From Membranipora membranacea (taxonomy: Eukaryota > Bryozoa > Gymnolaemata > Cheilostomatida > Membraniporidae): a stretch of DNA of 64,000 nt. Location: positions 4,030,001-4,094,000 of the forward strand of contig OU612067.1 in assembly GCA_914767715.1 (NCBI GenBank), in the 5' to 3' direction. Shown one piece after another: positions 23,028 through 36,557 of the stretch. The notes beneath the pieces are model-generated. The model did not search any database, had not been told where the DNA came from, and saw only the letters and a program-made list of their open reading frames with translations. Within the stretch, counting starts at the first letter, position 1. Each line of letters starts with the position of its first letter. A program made the position numbers and the translations under genes.

Positions 23028-24010
23028 CTCTCATCAACCATCTCATGTAATGATAAAACATATACAATGTAGAACCCAGTACTATAGTCTTGACTTGTGC
23101 CAACAGCATCAAACTCTTGACTTCCCAATAATCACATATCGATAGTGTGAATATTTGGGTATGCAGTAGTGCTGCGGCTGACCTCTTCAACTGGGTACAC
23201 ACTTTTTTCCTACATCAAATTTGTCTCACGCTATCATGTTTCGAGCAGTCTTATGTCTAGGCTACTTTTTGTCTTGTTCTCGTTGAGATGTAGTGCTGTC
23301 GCTGACCACCTTTTAAAATGATGTGATATAATATCTTGTTAAAATCATACATATAGTCGTGTTTCCTGCTGACCATATTAATCACTTAACATTTCACTTA
23401 CCTAACCGATTGTGAAGAAAATTGCAGGTATGCTGCCGCGCTGCCGCTGACATGATTGCTACAACCGGGTACACTCTCAGTTTTGGATTCAGCACGTTGT
23501 TCTACCCTAGATATACCCTTGTTTTAAACTCGTAACATTTCACTTATTATTAGTGATTTTGAGAAAAATTGCGATATGCTGCCGCGCTGCCGATCTTCTG
23601 CTGACATGATTGCTACGACTGGGTACACTAGACCAAATTTGGTCCATTTGCCTGCATTCCGAGCTGTGGCTCCCGATCAACTGGTCACGCCGCGGCGTGA
23701 CCAGTGGATTGAGAGCAATAGGCATGCAGGCAATTGGATAAAACTTGTTCTAGGTTACACCCTATTACTTTATATTCAGCATGTTGTTATACCCTTGAAA
23801 CACCTTTTATTTAAACTCTTAACATTTCACTCATTAAAAGCAATTTTTAGAAGAAATGAGGATCTGCTGCCGCGCTGCCGCTGACATGATCGCTACAACT
23901 GCGTACAACCTTAATTTTGTTGTTCCACCCTAGAAACACCTTTTATTGAATTCTTAACATTTCACTTATTATATGCAATTTTGAGAAATATTGCGGATAT
24001 GCTGCAGCAA
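23028..24010. repeat. Imperfect tandem array of ~125-145-bp units inside the foldback element
   Basis: About seven units, each with a core of the type atgctgccgcgctgccgctg followed by acatgattgctacaactggg and tacac, then an AT-rich part with aacatttcactta. Cores lie near 23028, 23159, 23284, 23428, 23573, 23862 and 23996. The ctacaactgggtacac part is also in the terminal arms, so the array probably grew from the inner edge of the element. Confidence 0.8.
23628..23745. repeat. Palindromic insertion within one array unit
   Basis: An extra block interrupts one unit of the array. Its centre, 23680-23705, is a perfect 26-bp palindrome around ccgcgg, with looser pairing outside it (gcctgcat with atgcaggc). 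It looks like a small hairpin element inserted into the array. Confidence 0.7.
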
Positions 24011-24529
24011 GACAGTATCATACTAACCTCATAAAGATCTGACATTACACTTACTGAAAATTTTAAATTTGTCCTGACTTAACACGAGCAGACTTCTGCA
24101 AGTTTACTTGGTAAATTAATTGGCAAGTCAACAAAATCTCCACAATGCAGTTTCAACCTGGAATTCCCTGAAGATTAGATTAGTAAGATTACACAGAATA
24201 GGAGTTATGTCCCCACACATATAATGCAAAAACAAAACACCGTTTAATTTCTAAATATGACCACTACAACTGGGTACACCCGGTGAATTTTACAGAAGAA
24301 ACATCAATGAAGTATAATATGCGATCAGTTTCCTGCCATCAAAAATGTTCCATGCCATCATTTTATAGAGCAGTTACAGCTAGGCTGCTTCTGGCCTATA
24401 TAGGTGTGAATGCTTGAATAATTATGATTCTATCACCACAGGTTCAAAAATTATAATGAAAACATTATTGCATCTTCAGGATTTATGATGGCTGTAAGAT
24501 ATTACGTGAGGCAAATTAAAGTAAGTTCT

Positions 24530-24810
24530 TTAGATCATTGATCATTAAACCTGAATAACATTGTAACTGGCAGACGAACAGGCATAGACACCAGATATTT
24601 GGAATCAGTACAGAATTCTGTTGCAGATAATGTACTTCTATGCTACATCCCTTCCATTTAGAGAAACAAATTTTGAGCATTTATAGATAGTTGTATGTCC
24701 GCACAATAGCTTTATCATTTGCAGGCAACATTAGCCAATATAGAAATACCGAAACACTTCTAATGTAATAAATTCCCCACTTACCAGAGGGATCCTCAAT
24801 CTCAACAAAC
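24530..24810 (+). repeat. Direct duplication R5, copy 1
   Basis: Matches 26335-26625 in the same orientation: tgatcattaa, ctggcagac, tttggaatcagta-like, catttgcaggca, agccaatatagaaat, and taataaat-ccccac blocks. The copies flank the G-rich minisatellite and lie upstream of esterase 2. Confidence 0.7.
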
Positions 24811-24855
24811 TATTACAGACTATTATATCATATCACCCCCAAACCAAAACAAGCT

Positions 24856-25187
24856 ACGACCCGACAACCCCACCCAAACCAACCACGACCCGACAACCCC
24901 ACCCAAACCAACCACGACCCGACAACCCCACCCAAACCAACCACGACCCGACAACCCCACCCAAACCAACCACGACCCCACCCAAACCAACCACGACCCG
25001 ACAACCCCACCCAAACCCCGACAACCCCACCCAAACCAACCACGACCCGACAACCCCACCCAAACCAACCACGACCCGACAACCCCACCCAAACCAACCA
25101 CGACCCGACAACCCCACCCAAACCAACCACAACCCGACAACCCCACCCAAACCAACCACGACCCGACAACCCCACCCAAACCAACCA
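24856..25187. repeat. 28-bp minisatellite, strongly strand-asymmetric (C-rich plus strand)
   Basis: About twelve units of 28 bp built from ccacgacccgacaaccccac and ccaaacca, with two shortened units near 24974-24990 and 25011-25020. The minus strand has GGG, GGGG and GGG tracts in every unit, so G-quadruplexes are plausible. Because 28 is not a multiple of three and the unit lacks stops on the minus strand, all three minus frames stay open; the resulting Gly/Trp/Val-rich frames (for example 25317-24823) are not genes. Confidence 0.95.
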
Positions 25188-26334
25188 TGACCACAACCCC
25201 GCCAGTCTCGTCAACCGCAGTCATATCACGCTCATATGTGCATTCAGGCCTATATGAGACAGGTTGTAAAATTTTCATTGCATTTAAATTTCGTTTTCTC
25301 ACCAGTAAAAGTCTCAATAAAAATCGATGGCGCTACTCTTGACACTTTTGCAAAATATGTTTATAGTTAATTTGGTGGATTCAACAATTCTTGCTCAGAT
25401 CACTGTCATGGCCTTTGACTTCGGATCACATATCCAAAACCAGTAGGTGACAAAGTTTGCATGGATCTCAAGTTAGACATTCCCCACCCCCATCACAAAT
25501 CTCGACACATCAATCCAAACCTACAGAAAATCCCTCATAAGTTGGATTATGGTTTTAATTTTCGTTGGTGATAATAATAATTTCGGAATGGTACTCCCTT
25601 TGACTCATTCTGAGTCTCTCTCTACTGTTCAGATATCAGTCAATGTCATTGAATACATTATTTCCAGAGTTATGACACAACGAGCAGCTCATTGATGTCT
25701 ATATTGTGAGGAGCAAGCCGATAGGTTTTGGTTGGATACATGCTGTATTGGTTTTTTGACCAAACAGTACATGTAGGATTAGGTATACATGTATAGTTAT
25801 AGAAGATCTATGATAGCAATGTACAAGGTGTAGTTTTTAAATCAGGACAGTACATGTCTAATTGTGGTATCTAATGGGGTGACATATCTTTAGTTTTAGC
25901 CAAAGTAATGCTGAGTAAATAATCAAGATATATACTTTTATTGGCAACCAAAGTCATCTCATTCGAAATGTTTTGCACTCGGTGCCAGAAAAACAATTTT
26001 AAAAGAAAAAAAGAAACAGAAAGAAAATAATATCATCAATGATGTTGGTCAAGCCAATAATATATGCTTGAATAGTAATGTTTTGAATGAACTGAACTTC
26101 CCTTTAGATCTCAAATGCAATGGTAAAGAATTGTATGTAACAGAAACTTTGTAACTTAGATTGTCAGTATGATATAAAAGTGAGTGTTTAAAAAATTTTA
26201 CTTGGTAGTGTTTTTAAATCCTCTATAAATGAGTAAGTATTTTGAGAATGAAGTTAATCTCTTTTAATCCCCTTGAATTGGATGTATGGTCTTTTAGACC
26301 TCAGTACCATGGTGAAAAAAAGGCTCAGTGAATG
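25188..26334. other. Intergenic, nothing recognised
   Basis: AT-rich DNA between the minisatellite and the second R5 copy. No gene or motif was recognised. Confidence 0.4.
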
Positions 26335-26625
26335 TAGAATTATTGATCATTAACCGTGAATAACTGGCAGACTGAGAGATGTAGAAAATTGATATTTTGA
26401 ATCAGTAAAAGTTCTGATCAAGCGAAATGCATATCCGTGTTGCCCCTTTCTGCCTAGATAATAACATTTCTTCAGAATCCTAAAATATGAGGAAGCTTGC
26501 TTAATATCAGACAATAGGGTTTACATTTGCAGGCATTGGTTAAATAGCCAATATAGAAATGCCAAAACAATTATAATTTAATAAATCCCCCACTAACCGG
26601 AGAGATACTGACAGTCAAAGAACTA
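26335..26625 (+). repeat. Direct duplication R5, copy 2
   Basis: Second copy of 24530-24810, ending about 150 bp before the esterase 2 start codon, so it may overlap that gene's promoter. Confidence 0.7.
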
Positions 26626-26775
26626 TGATAGAACCCTTGAAATCAATCAAATTAAATTCTGACAGTTAGATCCTGAATGTCGACTACTTAAAACTGTTTT
26701 TTCACATCATTCCAAGTTTTGCACTTGTCAGAGAAGCATCACTTGAGGAGCATCACTTTGTAACTGCTTGATAAT

Positions 26776-31535
<4,760 letters not shown>

Positions 31536-33880
31536 CACGTCAAACAGAATATCTGTGTTGAATTGAACCACAGTTGACGACAGATACAACAGACTAAGAT
31601 ATGAGCAGTAGGAATTTAACACAAGATGCATCGCATCGACTAAATTTAACACATCATTTTATAAATAGAAGCTTCACAATCACCATTTAGCCAATATTAA
31701 CTTGTCAATTCTTTTTGTAGAAAGTTTGAGTAATTAAAATTGATTGATTGATGAGTACTTTATTAACGATCAAAATACATTTGCAACGAATGACAATGTA
31801 TATAGTGGATCTGATTTGACATAAATTGATAAAAAGACTTCAGTACGTTGGTTAGAAAAGAAAATTGAAATAAAACAGGATTTGGTCACATCATCGGTTA
31901 CAGAGTCTATATATAACTGCCATATTTAATGAAAAGGTATTTAGCTGCAGTGGCAGTAGTGTGCTTTATGATTTTGGATTTATTGCTCACTAGTCTCTTA
32001 GGTCTGCAGTTCTGGTTTTCAGATCGAGTTGGCAGGACGTTGCTATGAAGCGAGGCTTTCTTCTGGCAGTATAGTATACATGTCATTTGTAGAACATCAG
32101 TAAGCATTTCAAGATTGGCTACTTGGCGGCGCTGTGTGAACAATAAATGTTTTAAAATTAACCTTTTTTTAGTCTAAAATACAGAATGAAAATCCTTGAT
32201 GTTAGGAGTGCTACACACACTCCATGTTCCTATACCAGAGTAACAGTACTCTGAGGACTCAAATGGTAACAATAGTATTTTGTGATGTTCCATTTTTAAA
32301 CACAAGTGTTGTTGGATCGTTGACAAAGAAGGCCTGCCTGGCCTGATTTTGTCAACAAGAGATCACTACACTGTCTGAAACTGTATACCATTGCTATTCT
32401 AGATTGTCTTACTTCAAATAAAAAAATTGCGCACATACACATGATTATAGAGAGAGAAAAAACAGATTTGACAAGACAAGTTGCTGAAGTGATAACATTA
32501 ATATTTTTTCACCTTATACATTGACTTTTGACTAAGCACTTATTTTTAAACTGGTGAAATATCAAACCTGGCTTCACTCATTTTTATTTCCAATGAACCA
32601 ACCTATTCATACTTCTTATAAAAAATCTCATGCCCTAAGTGTACCACCTGTTCTCAGAGAATTTGTAAGCTTTAGTGGATCTATGATGACACATATGGAC
32701 TAATGGACAGTTTCGTAAGCATTATAAGTCCGAGGTCGGAACATTTGCTGAGAAAAGGAGTTTGACCTTAATATTTTATTAGGGTCTTTATAATGCTGGG
32801 TCAAATATTCCAACAGATGGTTGAGTTGAGGGTCATTGTCATCTGCTGATATATAACTGTGAGTGCGAGAACTAACCGAACAGGGTATAGTTTGGTGAAT
32901 CCTAGTTTATGGGCTAAACAGCTACAAGAGAGATTTTATGGCAGTAAATTATCAAACACCCCATTTCACAGACTATAGTTATATCAATTAGATTGTGAGG
33001 AGATATGAGGAAACCATAGGTCAAATCTATCTTGGCCCTTGATTTGAGATGGAAATTCCTCATTTCATTCCCATTCTCAAGAATGTATCATAAATAGTTG
33101 ATGCCAATGTCAACTTTCTGATGAATACGTGACAAGCAGTCCAATGTAGAAATCTGTAAGTGGTTAATTATTTCAGCTGTTGGTTTGATCAGGGGGAAAC
33201 CTCCCTGGTTTGATATAATTTGTAATTTTGGAACCAGTTTCTATACAATAGTTTATATAATATATTATAGCAGAGATAAATCGCAAAATATGGCTGTCAT
33301 CAGTCTAATGCCACCATATTTGATTGGGTCGCAGAAATCCAATAAACCAAGACAAAAACACTGGAGATCACCAAACAGAATAAAACTTTCATGCGAAACC
33401 ACACTAAAAAGATGATGGAGGAAATGGCACCAAAATCTCAAATCTAGCAGCTAACTGTAAAGAAAAAGTTAAGATCCATGAAAAATTAAATTCCAAGAGA
33501 ACAATTAGTATCCACACTGCAAACTTCCGAACCTCAATATAATTGTGTCGCGTCTTATGCAAATAATTTTCATATATAGTTAAGTCGACCTGCCCGTCCA
33601 CCCCCCCCCCCTCAGCTCATCATGTACTGGGAAGTTAGGAGTAAGCGTTAATTGGCTAACCTTCATAGAAGTTTAAGGGACTTGAATACAGTGAAATAGC
33701 TGAAAGCCAATAAATAGATAAACACATATAATCAGACCTTGATCCACTGTCAGTTCTCATGTTTTATGTCTGTGTAGTGTAGCATAGTGTCGATTCTCCT
33801 CTAGAAACATGAACTATCTCCCTTACTCAGAGACAAGGCAAGGAAAGGCTGAAAGATTCCTCATGAACCAAACAGTTAGT
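31536..33880. other. Intergenic between esterase 2 and the MBD4-like gene
   Basis: Convergent 3' ends of two genes lie at either side. A probable LINE 3' fragment sits at 31740-32290; otherwise no gene or RNA was recognised. A poly(C) tract occurs at about 33600-33611. Confidence 0.5.
31740..32290 (-). mobile_element. Possible LINE 3' fragment with (TCAA)n tail
   Basis: On the minus strand a frame at 32143-31907 (NVLPTRSENQNCRPKRLVSN) resembles the basic C-terminal end of LINE reverse transcriptases. It is followed by AATAAA-like sequence and a short (TCAA)n repeat at 31742-31753, a LINE-style 3' tail. There is no RT core motif, so the call is tentative. Confidence 0.35.
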
Positions 33881-35763
33881 TCAATCTGGGTTTAACTCCT
33901 GTTTCCATAACCAGCTATGATACAAGTTCAGCTTATGATCATTTGGCACCACCTGTCAACAAATATGTGGTGTAAATTAGTGAAACATGAGTGAACGGTA
34001 TTTCAATATGAACGACCCTGCTGGGATGGATACTGTAGGATACACATGTTATGGAATTGTACAGACTATTTCATTTCAAAAACTCCCCAGCTTTTTCTGG
34101 TTGATCCTTAGTAAACTTTTAATTTGTTTTCTTGAAAACAATTTTATGTGAAACATTTGAACTTTTTGCTTACATCTTTCCACTGATTAACACAGAATAT
34201 TCTGTAGGAGTCGTTACCGTACTTGCCTATACCATACAGCTCTATAGGATACTGCCAGTCTTTTCTCACATATTCATCTGTAATAAAACAATCACAAAAA
34301 TGTTGCTAATGACGCTGGAAATCTGCTTCTGTGTCAGGTCAGTGCAGGGAGAATGGAAGGCCTTCCATTCTCCCTGGTCAGTGATTCATCTCATGAAATG
34401 TTGTGAGAATGTTTATCGTCACAGATGACACATTTCAATATTGACAATCATGACTATAACCACATAAATACGAACCCACCTGAAAATTTGATAAGGGTGT
34501 TGGCTCGAGTTCGGTGTAGACCAAGTGGCTGCAGCAGGTCACTGATGTCTTCTCTATCGTCTTTTGTTATACTGCCAGGTGAGGGGTAGAGCTCAAAGAA
34601 GCGCCACATCACTGGTAAAGCTGTACTGCCTAATGAAATCAGGGCGATAGAGTTGTCAGATGCTCAAACTGGTATCCGTCAAAAAAAAAGTGACAGGTCC
34701 AGTTGCTTTATTGCAATGCTGCAGAGTATTGAGTTTGTAACCTAGTTGCACTGTATTGTGAAAGAGGGCACAGATGAACTTGGTTATACAATGGGTATTG
34801 ATGGTGTATTAGTTTCTACTCCCACAACATGTTGAAATGAAGTGGAGAAACAACTCAAACCTAGTCTATCCGAGCTGCCAAATCAAACCTAGTCTGTCCG
34901 AGCTGCCAACCAATTGGCAATGGTATTGGTGTCTCATTATCAATAACATCTGCACGGTAAAATTGCATCTTGGGCGGTAGTTTTCACTGACCAGATTTTG
35001 CTGCTCTACAGAAATCACTGGTATTGGTAGTATGTGTATCTAATCTCACATCTTGATCACAGTAACAACCACATCACAATAGGTGGGGATATCGGTGATG
35101 ATGAAATGCCAATACCACCGAGCCTGGCAAAAATTGAGCACATAAACTACCATTGAGACAACTGTTAATATAATTGCTGTTTCTGAAATAACGAGTTTCC
35201 AAAAATGTACCTTTAGTTTTGTTGAGGAATATTGTAGCCACAAGCAGTTTCCATGGATCGTGGAAAAGCAGTTCTTGTATAAGATGATATGGTGACTTTG
35301 GTGGAACCCATCGGCCCTGCTGTTTGATAAGCTGCAGTTTGTCACGCTGCATGGATGGAGAGAAATACGGTGCTTGCTTCCTCCTAGATTGCTTGGTCTT
35401 ACATTTTTTAACTTGGCTGGAGCCAACACATTTATCTCCACTTTTGTCTTCAGATTTCGGTGGATTCTCGGATTCATTGGTAGACTGGGTGATAGATCTC
35501 AGGGTCTCTTCTACGATGAGGGTGATATCAGGAACTTCCCTCTTTATTTCTACAGCAGCTAAGGATGGCAGCGGAGCAGCAGGCAAAGTCTCATTTCTTG
35601 TCCTACGCCGCAAATTGTAGCCATGACTGCTCATGTCTACAAACACCAGATTATTAAGATTGGACGGTCTGAGCTTCACTGACCGAGATAAGGCAATATA
35701 TTTAGCAGCTTTGAAAAGTGATGAAAAACCAATATTTTTGTTCTTTTCTATTACTATGGTCAT
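33881..35763 (-). CDS. MBD4: MBD4-like mismatch-specific DNA glycosylase, no MBD seen
   Basis: Four exons on the minus strand: 35763-35211, 34629-34480, 34277-34174, 33952-33881; 879 nt, 292 residues. The C-terminal half (about 153-292) is the HhH-GPD glycosylase domain of MBD4, which removes T or U opposite G, mainly at deaminated CpG. Diagnostic stretches are [36 protein letters not shown], the helix-hairpin-helix [16 protein letters not shown] (from residue 248), and [13 protein letters not shown] with the catalytic Asp274. The N-terminal half is charged and low-complexity with a basic NLRRRTRN patch; no methyl-CpG-binding domain is present, unlike vertebrate MBD4. An upstream exon cannot be excluded, and Met44 is an alternative start. 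It is divergent from NEDD1, with the minisatellite between them. Nuclear base-excision repair role inferred. Confidence 0.9.
34345..34376. repeat. 32-bp perfect palindrome in MBD4-like intron 2
   Basis: cagggagaatggaagg joined directly to its reverse complement, no spacer. It lies in the 202-bp intron between exons 2 and 3. Confidence 0.95.
34854..34911. repeat. 29-bp direct repeat, two copies
   Basis: Two adjacent units of the type aaacctagtctatccgagct plus gccaa, in MBD4-like intron 1. Confidence 0.8.
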
Positions 35764-36094
35764 TGTACCACTCCATTAGGCCTACTGATGAGTTATACCT
35801 TCCAAAATCGTGAAAATACAGCAAAACGGTTTCATTTGGTAGAATAGTGAGAATACAATCCTCGACCCATTTTTCTTATAGGCGCTGCAAAGCAGAAATT
35901 ATGAAAGTGAAAGTTTGTTTTCGTTGATTATTCACTGGAGGAGTTAGACTTGTTCCTTGCTACACCTATCTATAATACACCTAAAACTGTCTCATATTCA
36001 ATCCAACGAATGACTGGGAATTGAGTTCATCATTACAAAATGAACCAAATTCTTACTCAAGGTAAGCCTACATGACATTAATTCCATGTCTGTT

Positions 36095-36260
36095 TCGTTG
36101 TTGGAAGTGATCTGGGCCTACGAATATGGGGTCAGGGTCCAAGGTCCTGGGTTTGATCCTCATCAGGGTCACGAGAATTTAATCTTTGATTTTCATTTGG
36201 CTATCACAGGCCACTCACCTAAGCTGACGAGGAATATTTTTTGCGATGATGATTGATTAT
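36095..36260 (+). mobile_element. Possible tRNA-derived SINE
   Basis: The stretch gttggaagtgatctggg followed about 35 bp later by gggtttgatcctc resembles RNA polymerase III A and B boxes, and the region ends in a gatgatgattgatt-type tail. No tRNA clover-leaf was verified and no second copy was found in the window. Confidence 0.3.
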
Positions 36261-36271
36261 CAGGCCTGAAG

Positions 36272-36308
36272 TTCTAGGGGAGGCAAGGACGCTCTGCCTC
36301 CCCTAGAA
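36272..36308. repeat. Short hairpin, 14-bp arms
   Basis: ttctaggggaggca (36272-36285) pairs exactly with 36295-36308 around a 9-bp loop. Flanking ggcct on both sides hints at a small inverted-repeat element. Confidence 0.85.
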
Positions 36309-36557
36309 TGCTCAATAGAGTGGCCTAAATATGCTGTAATTGAATATTCCATGTCAGAATCAGCTTATTTGGGACTTCCATTTGCTGTTTATACATTAAA
36401 GCGCTAGTGGAGGCTGGAGATTAACGCCAGATACCACAGGAGGGGCTTACAATATCCAAGTTGGGCCCACTTCCACTTCCACTTCACACCCTCAACATCT
36501 CTGCGCCGACCCTAAGACTTTTCCTAAGCTACGGCCCTGCTTATGATGAGTTTTCAC

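Larger units (their letters stand above)
22371..24396. mobile_element. Foldback element with ~335-bp terminal inverted repeats
   Basis: The left arm (about 22371-22704) and right arm (about 24052-24396) are reverse complements with scattered differences. Both outer ends read aggccagaagcagc. Shared internal landmarks are gatggcaggaaactgatc, aattcaccgggtgtacccag, and agggaattccaggttgaaa. The centre has no transposase; it is filled with an imperfect tandem array (about 23028-24010). Long inverted repeats around tandem repeats are the hallmark of foldback or MULE-like non-autonomous elements. A clear target-site duplication was not identified. Confidence 0.85.
35764..36557. other. Upstream region of the MBD4-like gene
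   Basis: No further coding exon was recognised on the minus strand. The region contains a possible tRNA-derived SINE (36095-36260) and a hairpin (36272-36308). The MBD4-like promoter is expected just above 35763. Confidence 0.5.

Noticed and set aside
24823-25317. Long Gly/Trp/Val-rich frames on the minus strand
   Set aside because: They are the translation of the 28-bp minisatellite and exist in all three frames at once; no protein signal.
35046-35477. Minus-strand 143-residue frame overlapping MBD4-like exon 1
   Set aside because: Shadow of the MBD4-like coding frame, which matches the glycosylase family and splices correctly.
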